Assembly (NCBI GenBank): GCA_035552155.1
Contig: DASZLX010000035.1
Span: forward strand, 62,001-126,000
Reading direction: 5' to 3'
Origin: DASXHY01 sp035552155
GTDB lineage: Bacteria; Verrucomicrobiota; Verrucomicrobiia; Limisphaerales; DASXHY01
DNA: 64,000 bases
Notes under the pieces: model-generated
The model's database searches: none
Seen by the model: only the letters and a program-made list of their open reading frames with translations
What the model was told of the DNA's origin: nothing
In this document: piece after piece, positions 8,898 through 18,438 of the stretch
Position numbering within the stretch: position 1 is the first letter of the stretch
How the letters are laid out: every line of letters begins with the position of its first letter
Position numbers and translations under genes: made by a program

Positions 8898-11060
8898 TTA
8901 ATACTTGGATTTAATATCCAGCTTCGCACGATCTCCGGTCGCGGCGCCGTTTTCAGCAACCGGCTCTGATTCCTCGCTCTTCGAGTAATAATAATCGTGG
9001 TAATAGCCGCTGTAGTAATAATAGCTCTCGTCCTGCGACATATTGATATTGTTCAGAACGATTCCGAGAAGGTTGCCGCCGACTTTTTCGATCATCTGCT
9101 TGGCGCGGATGTTCATCGGTTGCGGGTACCGGCGATATTGAATGACCTGCAAGGTCATGTCCACTTCACTCGCGAGAATCGAGGCGTCGCTCACACCCAT
9201 GATGGGCGGGGAGTCAAAGAAAACGAAGTCGTAGCGTCCTTTCAATTCGTTAATGAGACTCTTCATTTGCGCTGAACTGAGAATGCCGATCGAACTGCTC
9301 GGCAGCTTGCCGCTCGCCATCAGGTGCAGCGTTGGAACTTTCGTCGTCTGAATCACTTCATCCAGTGTGTTTTGCTTGAGCAAATAATTGGTCAAACCGA
9401 GCGAGTTCGTCACGCTGATCATCTTGTGCAGCGTGGGACGGCGCAAGTCAGAGTCCACTACCAGCACCCGACTGCCGTTTTGGGCGAAAATAGTGGCAAG
9501 GTTGAAGGCCGTGGTGGATTTGCCTTCACCGGCCCCCGCGCTCACGACTACGACCGTGTTCAACTTGTCGTCCTTGCGCGAGAACAGAATATTGGTGCGC
9601 AAGACGCGATAAGCTTCGGCATGGGGGCTTTCAGCCCCTTCATTCATGATCAAACCGATGTTTTGCGGTATGACCCCCAATACCGGTGCTTGCAAGGTCC
9701 GTTCCACGTCGTCGATGGTCTTCACGCTGGTATCCAGGTATTCGATGAAGAAAGCCAGGCCGATGCCGACCACTAATCCAAACACAACTCCCAAAATGAT
9801 ATTCAACGGTTTATTGGGGCGGACGGCTTTATTGTCTGGAATGGCTTTGTCCATGATGGTCACCATTCGCTGGCGCGGAAGAGCTTTTTCCACTTCTTCC
9901 TGGGTGGCCCTCATCGCCAGAACGTTACGAATCCGCTTTTCACTTTCGAGGTCTTCCTTGGCGGCAAAATAGGGCGCCGCTTTCGATGCGGTCGCGATGT
10001 CCGTCTCTTCCGCGTCTTTAATATCGGTTTTGAGGGTGTCCAGATAAGCCCCGGAGGAAACCACTCGTGATTGTAAACCGAGAAGAATGCCATCCACACG
10101 GTCATTGATCTTTCGGTTCAAATCGTCAACCAAATCTTTGGCGTTTTTATATCTGGGATGGTCCGGCGTCAGGTCCACGCCCAACCGGATAAGATTCTGC
10201 TCCGCCAGGTCCAGCTCCTGAAGCAGGGAATTGAGCTGATTATCCGTAACCGCGGTCGGCAACGCCTTCTTGAGATCCTCCCGGCTCATCGATTGCAGCC
10301 GGTCTAATAGCGTTTTTTCCTGGTTGTAGTCGGCTTCCTTTTGCACCCGCAGGGAGGCCAGCTCTTTTAAGCGGTCGGCGGTCATCAGAGAATCAGGACT
10401 GGGCGCGTTGGCCATGGCATCGTTGATTTTCAAATCAACCCGCAGCTTGTCCACCTTGGATTGCGCGGCGGCAACTTTCTTGTCCTCATCGTCCAATTGC
10501 TGCCGGAGACTTTTGATGCCGTGATTCTTCAGATCTTCATAATCCTCCGAGCGATATTGCTGATAACTTTCCGCTACCTGATTGGCTAGATCGGCGGCTT
10601 CCTGCGCGGTGTCACTGTAAGCCTTGATTTCAATGAATTTGGTATTCCGGACGGGTTGAAGATCCAGCCGCCCTTTGATCATAGTCTCCACGTCCGATTC
10701 GCTCATCGGCTGGCCCCCGTTATATTTCTTACCCCACTTTTCCCGGAGGTTCATGGTCGCGACAACCTTGCTGAGCACAGCTTCCGACTGGATGGTTTGG
10801 AACTCCGTCAGCAGAAAATAAGGATCGTATGTGTTTCCGATCGGGCCGGTGCCCAAGCCGCTGATATCAGGATGATCCTGCTCAACGGTGATACGTGCCG
10901 TGCCGGCAAATGACTCGGGATACATCAACGTGACCACCGTTGCGGTAATCACCACCAACAAAAAGACCGCCAGAATGACCGTCTTGCGAATGCGGATAAT
11001 CCGCCAGTAATCCAGGAAGTGTAATTTCGTTTCCTGGGGAATATTTTTCAATTGATCCAT
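8898..11060 (-). CDS. Wzz/GumC-type chain-length regulator fused to a BY-kinase
   Basis: The 720-residue inner-membrane protein combines an N-terminal Wzz domain (TM about 27-47), a long periplasmic coiled-coil GumC-like region (about 160-350), a second TM (about 421-440), and a cytoplasmic bacterial tyrosine kinase domain. The latter has Walker A GAGEGKST (509-516), Walker A' VLVVDSD (532-538) and Walker B VFFDSPP (613-619). A dense tyrosine cluster (680-692) is the expected autophosphorylation tail. Cycles of phosphorylation are known to control polymer length in this family. It sits between the barrel and export-lipoprotein genes of the exopolysaccharide operon. Confidence 0.94.
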   Translation of the reverse strand: MDQLKNIPQETKLHFLDYWRIIRIRKTVILAVFLLVVITATVVTLMYPESFAGTARITVEQDHPDISGLGTGPIGNTYDPYFLLTEFQTIQSEAVLSKVVATMNLREKWGKKYNGGQPMSESDVETMIKGRLDLQPVRNTKFIEIKAYSDTAQEAADLANQVAESYQQYRSEDYEDLKNHGIKSLRQQLDDEDKKVAAAQSKVDKLRVDLKINDAMANAPSPDSLMTADRLKELASLRVQKEADYNQEKTLLDRLQSMSREDLKKALPTAVTDNQLNSLLQELDLAEQNLIRLGVDLTPDHPRYKNAKDLVDDLNRKINDRVDGILLGLQSRVVSSGAYLDTLKTDIKDAEETDIATASKAAPYFAAKEDLESEKRIRNVLAMRATQEEVEKALPRQRMVTIMDKAIPDNKAVRPNKPLNIILGVVFGLVVGIGLAFFIEYLDTSVKTIDDVERTLQAPVLGVIPQNIGLIMNEGAESPHAEAYRVLRTNILFSRKDDKLNTVVVVSAGAGEGKSTTAFNLATIFAQNGSRVLVVDSDLRRPTLHKMISVTNSLGLTNYLLKQNTLDEVIQTTKVPTLHLMASGKLPSSSIGILSSAQMKSLINELKGRYDFVFFDSPPIMGVSDASILASEVDMTLQVIQYRRYPQPMNIRAKQMIEKVGGNLLGIVLNNINMSQDESYYYYSGYYHDYYYSKSEESEPVAENGAATGDRAKLDIKSKY

Positions 11061-11135
11061 AAATCTACTAAGTCAAAAAAAACGGGGGCTAGTCGTAATG
11101 GCCCAGCCCCCGAAATCATACGCTTTCAGCGTTAA

Positions 11136-12464
11136 TTAATAACTCGCCGTAGCACCGATGTAAACCTTATTCCGGCTGTAACTGCGTCCGCCGATATCGG
11201 AATCCAACCGGTCAAAGTCGTAACCAAGGTGCGCCGAGAAATGAGCGTTGAACAAGTATTCCAGGTTCGCGCCAAATTCATAAAAATCCTCGGACTTGTT
11301 GTCATATATCCCGCCGCCATTGAACGCGGAGCGCTGCACGCTTCCGCTCAGATTTGCGAACAAATTCGGGACGATGCGCTGACGGACGCTGCCATAAATA
11401 ACCGACGCTTCCACGTCATGCACCAAATCGCCTTTGGTCGTTCCTCCCACGACATCGGTCGCCGTGCGGCCTTCCTGGAAGCCGACTTGGAGGGAGCTTT
11501 CCTCCATATATACATACGTGAGAGACAAACGAGCGTAAGGACCGAAAGAGGTGTCGCTCACATTATAATAATCGTAATAGCTCGCGCCCGCCTGCACGGA
11601 ACCGAAAAAGTCCGGCCGGAATTTATGGTCCAAGCCAAGGTAAACAGTGTGTGAACGGACATTGCGATCCTGGCTTTTCGGTGCGTCCACCTCGTCAGTG
11701 GCATTTCCTCCGATGAATTCATTGGCCGTATAATCCACGTCCCGGAACTCATAGGAAAGGCTCGCCGTGGTGTCCGGCATCACGTGCCACAACGCAGAAA
11801 GGTGCGCCGCCTGATCGACCCGGTCCAAAGCGCCCGAAAGACTCGGGGATATGGTTCCATCGGAAGCAATATTTTTACTGGAACTGTTACCCAGCGAAAA
11901 TCCTGCCTGGCTAAAACTATCCTTGTAATCATACCAGGCGTTGTTGTAGCCGACCTCAAGCCCCAATAACGGCGTCAGTTCCGCTGTAAAATCACCACCT
12001 GCCGAGTTCACAATATTATCTCCCGCCACCCGAAACGGAGTGTGAAACGCCGCGTCACTGCGCAAAGCATCCGGCTCCTGGCCGATGATGAATGCTTCCC
12101 GCACGCGGAGGCTATAACGCTCGTTGAAATTATGGCTGAGGAACGCGTTGAAGAAATGGTCCTGATCGTAATGTGTCGTATTGCCGTTCGGCCGGTGGTC
12201 GTAATACAAAAACGCGTACTTGTAGTCCGCGCTAAAAACCGTCTGCTCATTTCCGAGAGCCACGCCGACTTTGGGAGTCAGCTCGTAGCCCCAAACGCGG
12301 TCGTTGCTGGAGGGATGCGGATTCGCATTCAAGTTATCGTCATAAAACCCCCTCACGGTGGCTTGCACGTTCCACCATTTTGCTGGCGGAGCGGTGACGG
12401 ATTGCGCTTGAACACTTGTCGCGCCGAGCGCGACCAGACCTACGGAGGCGATGATTCTATTCAT
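11136..12464 (-). CDS. Outer-membrane beta-barrel protein of the exopolysaccharide operon
   Basis: This 442-residue protein has a signal peptide (MNRIIASVGLVALGATSVQA) and then a long run of alternating aromatic strands, such as WWNVQATVRGFYDDNLN, VFSADYKYAFLYYD and AHLGYDFDRLDSD, ending in a terminal aromatic residue (ASY) as outer-membrane barrels do. It matches the BBP2-like barrel proteins found with exopolysaccharide and exosortase loci. It probably helps pass or anchor the polymer at the outer membrane (inference). The start at 12464 is chosen for the signal peptide; it is the first gene of the operon. Confidence 0.85.
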   Translation of the reverse strand: MNRIIASVGLVALGATSVQAQSVTAPPAKWWNVQATVRGFYDDNLNANPHPSSNDRVWGYELTPKVGVALGNEQTVFSADYKYAFLYYDHRPNGNTTHYDQDHFFNAFLSHNFNERYSLRVREAFIIGQEPDALRSDAAFHTPFRVAGDNIVNSAGGDFTAELTPLLGLEVGYNNAWYDYKDSFSQAGFSLGNSSSKNIASDGTISPSLSGALDRVDQAAHLSALWHVMPDTTASLSYEFRDVDYTANEFIGGNATDEVDAPKSQDRNVRSHTVYLGLDHKFRPDFFGSVQAGASYYDYYNVSDTSFGPYARLSLTYVYMEESSLQVGFQEGRTATDVVGGTTKGDLVHDVEASVIYGSVRQRIVPNLFANLSGSVQRSAFNGGGIYDNKSEDFYEFGANLEYLFNAHFSAHLGYDFDRLDSDIGGRSYSRNKVYIGATASY

Positions 12465-12777
12465 ATTTTCTCGATTGCTCAACCACCCAGGAAGCATTGC
12501 AACAGTAACAACTTCAACTTTTTACCTAAAACTCACTTCCACTGTCAAACTATTCTTCACTTTCCGACACCGCATTATTGCGGATGCCGCGACGTTTTTC
12601 AATCTCTCCGCAACCAATTCACGCACTCGCGCACCAACTTCCCAGGTGACTTTTGTAACCATGATGATTGCATGGCAATCGTTAGCACAATTTCACCGAT
12701 TTGGATACGTCACACATAGACTAGCACGGTCCGCACCGTGTTCAAAATTTTTTTCACCAATTTTAAAAATTTTCCCG
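12465..12777. other. Non-coding spacer upstream of the exopolysaccharide operon
   Basis: About 313 bases, AT-richer than the flanks, with no plausible gene on either strand. It lies between the 5' end of the exopolysaccharide operon and the 3' end of the ABC ATPase gene, so it must hold the operon promoter. A GGCCG-poor stretch near 12700-12770 has no clear terminator for the ATPase operon. Confidence 0.6.
12519..12548 (-). promoter_or_regulatory. Candidate sigma-70 promoter of the exopolysaccharide operon
   Basis: On the minus strand a perfect TTGACA (12548-12543) is followed after 18 bases by TAAAAA (12524-12519), a four-of-six match to the -10 box. Transcription would begin about 50 bases before the barrel gene start. 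Based on consensus only. Confidence 0.35.
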
Positions 12778-13506
12778 TCAGGCCGGTTCCTGCGCCGTCA
12801 AAGCCAAAAAAACCTCTTCCAACGGCCCCGCCATCCCGCTTTGCCGCCTCAATTCATCCGCCGTCCCCACAGCGATCAGTCGCCCCCCATGAATGATGCC
12901 AATGCGGTCCGCCATTTCTTCGGCCACACTCAATTGATGCGTCGACATCAGCACCGTCATCCCCGCCCGCGAGCGTTCCTTGAGAATATCCTTGGCCACC
13001 CGCGCATGATGAGGGTCGAGGCCAATCATCGGCTCATCAATGACAAAAATCTCCGGCTCATGCAGCAGCGCCGACACAATCGCCACTCGTTGTTTGGTTC
13101 CGTGCGAAAGGCTCTCAATCATCTTATTGGCGAAGGCTTCCAGATTGAACTGCTCCACCAGCCTCGCGCCATTGGATATTATTTGTGCTTCCCTCATGCC
13201 GAATAACTGGCCGGTAAAACGAAAAAATTCCCACGGAGTCAATTTGTCGTAAAGAAACGGAAAATCCGGCACGAAAGCCATTCGCCGCCGCGTTTCCAGC
13301 GGATGTTCCAGCACGTCCAGCCCCGCCACGCGCGCGCAGCCGGCGGTCGGTTTCATCAACCCGGCCAAAATTTTCATGGTCGTGGTCTTTCCCGCCGCGT
13401 TGGGCCCGAGCATGGCAAAAAATTCGCCGCGCGAAATCGTCAGCGAAACGTCGTTGACGGCGACCAGGTCGCCAAACTTTTTCACCAGATGAATCAGCTC
13501 AATCAT
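12778..13506 (-). CDS. ABC transporter ATP-binding protein
   Basis: The 242-residue ATPase has Walker A (GPNAAGKTT), Q-loop region PDFPFLYDKLT, signature LSHGTKQRV, Walker B IFVIDEPMIGLD and the switch His in STHQLSVAEEMADR. It resembles CcmA/NatA-type exporter ATPases. The signature motif has H in place of the usual G (LSHG for LSGG). Its start directly follows the stop of the upstream membrane-anchored gene (TAAATG). No recognisable permease lies next to it, so its partner may be the unknown membrane protein at 15489-16310 or lie elsewhere. Confidence 0.92.
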   Translation of the reverse strand: MIELIHLVKKFGDLVAVNDVSLTISRGEFFAMLGPNAAGKTTTMKILAGLMKPTAGCARVAGLDVLEHPLETRRRMAFVPDFPFLYDKLTPWEFFRFTGQLFGMREAQIISNGARLVEQFNLEAFANKMIESLSHGTKQRVAIVSALLHEPEIFVIDEPMIGLDPHHARVAKDILKERSRAGMTVLMSTHQLSVAEEMADRIGIIHGGRLIAVGTADELRRQSGMAGPLEEVFLALTAQEPA

Positions 13507-14370
13507 TTACTCGGGAACCGGCGCGTCCAATCGCCGGGCATGGACCTTGGTTTTCGGCGTTCGGACGGCGCCCTCCCCGGTCGTGGCCAGGCGGTCGTTC
13601 ACCAGCACGAATTCTCCCGGCAAATCCACCCGCAGGATTTCTCCGGCCCGGCTCACAATGGCGCTGATTTCATAACGATCCATAAGCCGCGTGTGCAATC
13701 GATATACTTGAACCAAGGTATGGCCGATGCGAAGCGAATCCTCGCGCGCATCCCATTTCACACCCAACGCCATGGCCGACGGATTCCCCGTGCCGCCAAT
13801 TTCCTCCACCACTTCCCCGGCCATCGGCCCCAGTAGTTCGGAGGTCAACGCCGCGGGATTTCGCAGATCTGCAAACCGCACGACCATATTTATGGGCACC
13901 AGGCCGCCCTGCAAACTGAAATGAAGATTCTGGTCGGCAGCGAGCGAGTGGATTTCCCACGTGTACGGCCGCATCGTCAGCCGCGCGCTGACATCCTGCC
14001 AGTTGCGCCTTTTATCCAGCTTCAAATCGCCCTCGAATCGGAAGCGGTTGGTCAATTCCGGCACCACCACACTGCCATCCAGCCGCAACCGATAGCCCCG
14101 GCCCTTCGTCGGCCGTCCGGTGGGCATGTTGTCGTCGCCGATCTTTGACCATTCCTCACCCACCTCGGTTTGCAAATGACACGCCCCCACGAGCTTGTCG
14201 CCGTGAAAAACCGTCAACGATGAATCATCCGCCGCCGTCAGGATTTTTTCCCATACCAACCGCACCGGCACCGCACCGGTGTTTTTGCGGGAGCCAAATT
14301 CCGTCTGCCAAAGCAGCACATTCATGGTCAGCCAGAACCCCGTCACCAGAATGAAAACAGCGCGCGACAT
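13507..14370 (-). CDS. Membrane-anchored protein of unknown function next to the ABC ATPase
   Basis: This 287-residue protein starts with one hydrophobic segment (VFILVTGFWLTMNVLLW) that can act as an anchor or signal. The rest is a beta-rich globular domain with phrases such as LTVFHGDKLVGACHLQTEVG, GYRLRLDGSVVVPELTNRF and YEISAIVSRAGEILRVDLPG. I do not recognise a family. It abuts the ATPase start with no spacer, so the two are surely co-translated and a transport or envelope role is likely (inference). Confidence 0.7.
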   Translation of the reverse strand: MSRAVFILVTGFWLTMNVLLWQTEFGSRKNTGAVPVRLVWEKILTAADDSSLTVFHGDKLVGACHLQTEVGEEWSKIGDDNMPTGRPTKGRGYRLRLDGSVVVPELTNRFRFEGDLKLDKRRNWQDVSARLTMRPYTWEIHSLAADQNLHFSLQGGLVPINMVVRFADLRNPAALTSELLGPMAGEVVEEIGGTGNPSAMALGVKWDAREDSLRIGHTLVQVYRLHTRLMDRYEISAIVSRAGEILRVDLPGEFVLVNDRLATTGEGAVRTPKTKVHARRLDAPVPE

Positions 14371-14465
14371 GGATCAATTTTAACCACCAACGGCCACGGA
14401 TAAGCACACACACAAAGTCTTTTCCTTAAATCTGTGTCCATCTGTGCTCATCTGTAGCTGAATGT

Positions 14466-15254
14466 TTACGGAATATTCACCGTCTGCCCTACCCGCAGCT
14501 TTTTGGCGTTCAACCCCGGATTGACCGCCCCCAGCGACTCCAGCTTCACGTTGAATTTCCTGGAAATGGCGGCCATGGTGTCGCCGCGCTGGACAACGTA
14601 CGTGCGCCCGCCGTTGGAACGCGGCGAAACATGCGCGGCATTCCCTAAATTCGGCGGCGGGTTGGATGACACCGGTTGTTGCGCTTGCACCACCGGCGCC
14701 GCCTGGGTTTGGACCGCCGATACCTGCGCCGGCCTGGGCGGCGGAGCGGCCGCCTCCGCCTGCCGATTTGTTTGCGCCCGGTAATAAGCCCTCCATTGGT
14801 CCAGTTCCGCACGCAATTGTTTGTTTTCCTGGATCAATTGCTCCAGGTCATGCTGCACCCCCGGCGAGGACGGCAACGGCAGCACCGCCTTGGCGAGGTC
14901 TTGCTTGCAATTCATGATCCGCTGCTTCACCGCCTCCGCGGTGTCCGCGGTCGGGCGCAACTTGAGAAATTGCTGATAATGATAAATGGCCGCCGCCGGG
15001 TCCGGCTCTTTTTCCTCATACAACCAGCCCAATTCAAAATGCGCCGACGCATTCCGGGGATTAGCTTCCACCGCCTTTTCAAATTCATCAATAGCCCCTG
15101 AGTAATCCATCCCGTTCAACGCCCGCTTGCCCTCGATGAAATGCGGCTCCTTCTCATCATCCAACTGGCCCTGGCCCGGCGGCATACACCCGCTCAAGCC
15201 CGCGCACAACACAACTGCGAGCGCGCAGCAGAACAGCCAGGCCGAAAACTTCAT
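14466..15254 (-). CDS. Lipoprotein with TPR repeats and C-terminal LysM domain
   Basis: The 262-residue protein has a lipoprotein signal (lipobox LSGC). Two to three TPR-like helices follow (GKRALNGMDYSGAIDEFEKA, ASAHFELGWLYEEKEPDPAA). Then come a short coiled coil (QLIQENKQLRAELDQWRAYY), a Pro/Ala/Gln-rich linker, and a LysM domain at the end (YVVQRGDTMAAISRKFNV ... LRVGQTVNIP) that should bind peptidoglycan. The start at 15254 was chosen to place the signal peptide first. It probably bridges outer membrane and murein and supports the envelope genes around it. Confidence 0.85.
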   Translation of the reverse strand: MKFSAWLFCCALAVVLCAGLSGCMPPGQGQLDDEKEPHFIEGKRALNGMDYSGAIDEFEKAVEANPRNASAHFELGWLYEEKEPDPAAAIYHYQQFLKLRPTADTAEAVKQRIMNCKQDLAKAVLPLPSSPGVQHDLEQLIQENKQLRAELDQWRAYYRAQTNRQAEAAAPPPRPAQVSAVQTQAAPVVQAQQPVSSNPPPNLGNAAHVSPRSNGGRTYVVQRGDTMAAISRKFNVKLESLGAVNPGLNAKKLRVGQTVNIP

Positions 15255-15368
15255 GGCAGCGAAACTAAACTGACGGGTGGCGGGTGACAAGAGACATTAG
15301 CCCCGCGAAGCGCGCGCCGCCGCGTAAAATTTCCAAAATTACCGCATGAGGCGCTAAAAGTTTCAAAT

Positions 15369-15466
15369 TCCAAACTCCAAGCACCAGAGAAATTCCAAGT
15401 TCCAAAAGCGCCGGCGGATTCGAGTCGGAATGGCGCTTGAAGCTTCTCTGGCGCTTGGTGTTTGGA
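15369..15466. repeat. Inverted array of CCAAG-type short units
   Basis: Left arm 15369-15391 and right arm 15444-15466 are reverse complements over 23 bases with two mismatches. Both arms and the flanking bases are built from repeated TCCAA/CCAAG words. The array fills the spacer between the LysM lipoprotein and the membrane protein gene upstream. Confidence 0.75.
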
Positions 15467-15488
15467 CCTTGGAGCTTGGAATGACGCT

Positions 15489-16310
15489 TTATTCCAGCGC
15501 CTTGTTGGTAAACGGATTCTCCGGAACCCTCGCGCCCGGTATCAACTTAGGCGATACCCAGACTCCCCCAATTACATAAATCCAACCTATTATAATATGC
15601 GCGCCCGCGGCGGCGGCCAGCCGCACGAGGTCCAGCACGCCCAATCCATAAAAAAGAATGGCGGCAATCATCACCAGCGCGCCCGGCATCAATGCAGCCC
15701 CGGACAGCTTCCAACTCTGGCGCAGATTCAAATCGCGATTGGCAAAAAATCCGCCGAGCCACACCGGCAAAACATAAACCGTCGCCAGCACCGTCCAACT
15801 GGCGAGACACCAAAGCAGCATTCCACAAAAAGCCAGCCATTGCACCGGCGGTTCCCACGCTCCCCACCACGGCTGCAATTCGTCCCGATTGAACCCGAAA
15901 CTCCAATCCTTCGGATACGGCCACTCGCGATACCCAGCCAGTGAATAGAAGTAAATATCATTGCGCCCAAATTCCACCTGGACCTGTGCCGGCGAGCGGA
16001 TGGTCCCGGTGTGATTGGTATCCACTACAAAAGCAAGAAAATGACCCTCTGCCAGCAGCACCGGCGAATCGGCCGTCCATTTCAGCCGGCCGGATTGCAT
16101 CTGGCCTTTGGCCGGAAGCTGGCTGACGGCCGCACGCACCGTGGGAAACCATGCTGTTCGCAAAAACCAAACCACCACCACCGCCGCCGCGAGCGCGAAA
16201 AAAAATTGGAATACCAGCAACCGCCTCCCCGGCGCGCGCGCAAAAGCCGCCACCCCGCGCGGCGTCAGCGGCTGCCAGGCGACGGGTTTGGCGTCAGCCG
16301 AATCGCTCAT
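15489..16310 (-). CDS. Multi-helix membrane protein of unknown function
   Basis: The 273-residue protein has one TM near residues 32-52 (FQFFFALAAAVVVVWFL), then a periplasmic-type domain of about 100 residues (LPAKGQMQSGRLKWTADSPV to SLAGYREWPYP). Four more hydrophobic stretches follow (QWLAFCGMLLWCLASW, TVLATVYVLPVWLGGFF, GALVMIAAILFYGLG, AHIIIGWIYVIGGVWV). The topology recalls YIP1-like permeases, but I cannot assign it. It is the first gene of the minus-strand group that includes the ABC ATPase, and could be its membrane partner (inference). Confidence 0.75.
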   Translation of the reverse strand: MSDSADAKPVAWQPLTPRGVAAFARAPGRRLLVFQFFFALAAAVVVVWFLRTAWFPTVRAAVSQLPAKGQMQSGRLKWTADSPVLLAEGHFLAFVVDTNHTGTIRSPAQVQVEFGRNDIYFYSLAGYREWPYPKDWSFGFNRDELQPWWGAWEPPVQWLAFCGMLLWCLASWTVLATVYVLPVWLGGFFANRDLNLRQSWKLSGAALMPGALVMIAAILFYGLGVLDLVRLAAAAGAHIIIGWIYVIGGVWVSPKLIPGARVPENPFTNKALE

Positions 16311-16459
16311 GTCGCAAACAAAGAATTGTTCACCCCCGCGATTCTAGCAGATAAATTCAATTTGTCGCCGTGGAATGGGTATGATTTGAAGTGCGGGTCA
16401 AAGACACAATCGCGCGAGTTTTTAAGGCATATCACTGATGGAGGATTATAAAAACCTTT

Positions 16460-18184
16460 TTAATAACGTGCCTCTTTCCATGCTTTGACCGGCAAAGTTT
16501 GGGTGCTTGCTTTAGCACAATTGGCCAGGATAACGATTTCTACGCCGTCAGAACAATAAAGAATGCCAGAAACAAATTTTGATCCTTTAGGCCCGGGGGC
16601 CAAGCCCCCTTTCCCCCACGGTCCCTCGGGATTTCCCCAATCCCACCCCAGATTCTCTTTGAACATCATTACCGTGGTTGCTGGACTCAGTACCCGGTAC
16701 TGTCGAATTCCTTCAAGAAACTTTCCCAGATCCATGGCCGAGGCATACCACCCGCCAGGTCCGACAAAGGCGGAATTGTTACCATGATAAACATTAGCGC
16801 CCGCATCTTTGTTATCGGGATCGCCGTAACAAAGTATCGATGGTTTGTCATGATAGCTGGAATCCATGTCCGTAATTCCCATTGGCATGAGGACGTGTGT
16901 TTTCACGTAAGTGGTGCAATCCAGCTGGCTGATTTTTTCGATTAGCAAATGTATGATGTAGTAATTGACATTCCTATATTGGAAATGCGTGCCAGGTGGG
17001 TACGGCAGCGGCAAAGCCAAAAGCCTTCTCAAAGCCTGCGGATTGTTCCCGAAGTCATTGGTGAATCCGCCTCGATGCCTCATCACCTCGCGGATGGTTA
17101 TTTTTTTAACATCTTCATTCACATTTGGACAAATTGAACTGATGTACGGCCAAAACGGGTCATCCAATGAAAATTGATGGCTGGTTCCTGCGCTTTCTTC
17201 CCAAAGTTTGAGGATCGCAGTGGCAGTGATAGTTTTGGATACGCTGGCAATATCCATGTGCATATTGACTGTCATTTTGACAGCAGGATCAACTGTTTCC
17301 CACGGTGCTCTTGCCCACCCACCAGCCAGTTCCACGACCACCTTGCCGTGATCTATCACTACACACTCGTAACCACCGGCAATTTTCCCATCCATCGCTT
17401 CACGAACCATGGCTCCAAATTTACTGGGGTTGAAAGGGCCATAATTCGGAACAAATGCAATCCATTTGGGATGTAACCCTGCATTGTATTTTTCACCGAT
17501 GATTTTAGCTGCCGGCAGGTTGGGATCACTTGTCCACCAGGTATTGTGTGCCAGACATATCCAGTTTGTTCCGCTGAAGGCGACACACTGGATCGGGATT
17601 TTATTGCTGGCTGCCTGATCGAGTATTCTTACCAGATCAGCTGATATGCCTTCATAACAATTGCTGGATTTATCGTATTGGATGACCCAGCCACCCTCCG
17701 GTCCATAAGCAAGCGACCTCAGGACATGACCGCTTTTGCCTAATTCCTGATATTTGCCCCAAGCTCCAGCCGGATTACCGCCACTGCCATACAAGCCGTG
17801 CTGGTAACAATTGATCCAACTGCCTGAGCCGGTGATCGCCACACAGTTTATTCCCCACCCAAGTTCTTCGTTATGATGATGATATGTGTCGTTCAGGTTT
17901 TTATACATATCCAACCCGGTATCGCTCACCTTGAAGCTTTTATCGTTCAAATCAATCCAATCGCCGATGGGGGTAAATGCAAAGGACTTGATTTCGTAAT
18001 TATTGTTTTGTGCCTCCTTCAAGGCCGAAACTGCCGATTCAGGCACTTCAGGGCTGGCATAGAATCCATTGGTGTTATCCAGCAGGACGAACGAATCTGA
18101 GACACCCGCCTTGGCACTCAGTAAGAATAAAAAAAATACTAAATTATTGAACCTGGCCGTTCGCAACAAGCGCAAGGAAATCAT
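16460..18184 (-). CDS. Secreted beta-lactamase-family serine hydrolase with N-terminal propeller-like repeats
   Basis: The 574-residue protein has a signal peptide. Residues about 60-250 hold five repeats of 40-55 residues with a common core (IKSFAFTPIGDWIDL, INCVAITGSGSWINC, LRSLAYGPEGGWVIQ, IQCVAFSGTNWICLA, PKWIAFVPN), which looks like a propeller. The rest is a class C beta-lactamase/PBP-like domain with S314-V-S-K317 and Y403-R-N405. Such enzymes act as esterases, peptidases or penicillin-binding proteins. Base composition is clearly AT-richer than the neighbours, suggesting transfer. It is flanked by spacers and appears to be monocistronic. Confidence 0.88.
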   Translation of the reverse strand: MISLRLLRTARFNNLVFFLFLLSAKAGVSDSFVLLDNTNGFYASPEVPESAVSALKEAQNNNYEIKSFAFTPIGDWIDLNDKSFKVSDTGLDMYKNLNDTYHHHNEELGWGINCVAITGSGSWINCYQHGLYGSGGNPAGAWGKYQELGKSGHVLRSLAYGPEGGWVIQYDKSSNCYEGISADLVRILDQAASNKIPIQCVAFSGTNWICLAHNTWWTSDPNLPAAKIIGEKYNAGLHPKWIAFVPNYGPFNPSKFGAMVREAMDGKIAGGYECVVIDHGKVVVELAGGWARAPWETVDPAVKMTVNMHMDIASVSKTITATAILKLWEESAGTSHQFSLDDPFWPYISSICPNVNEDVKKITIREVMRHRGGFTNDFGNNPQALRRLLALPLPYPPGTHFQYRNVNYYIIHLLIEKISQLDCTTYVKTHVLMPMGITDMDSSYHDKPSILCYGDPDNKDAGANVYHGNNSAFVGPGGWYASAMDLGKFLEGIRQYRVLSPATTVMMFKENLGWDWGNPEGPWGKGGLAPGPKGSKFVSGILYCSDGVEIVILANCAKASTQTLPVKAWKEARY

Positions 18185-18438
18185 AGCCGGAAAAGTTTTT
18201 TCAACAATATGAACCAGCCATTACATGGAAAAGCAGAATAATTTTTAGCCGTATGTCCGAAACGAGATAGAAACAACTGCGGAATGGCTGTCCTGCCTCG
18301 CTTCGATCATGCACCTGACTTCCGGCGGATGAACCAGCTATCAGCAGATGACGTGATGCACGAGGCGCCCCTTTTTGACCGTCAATCTTTTCTCTGTGCC
18401 CTCTGTGCCTCTGTGCCTCTGTGGCAAATGAATTTTAC

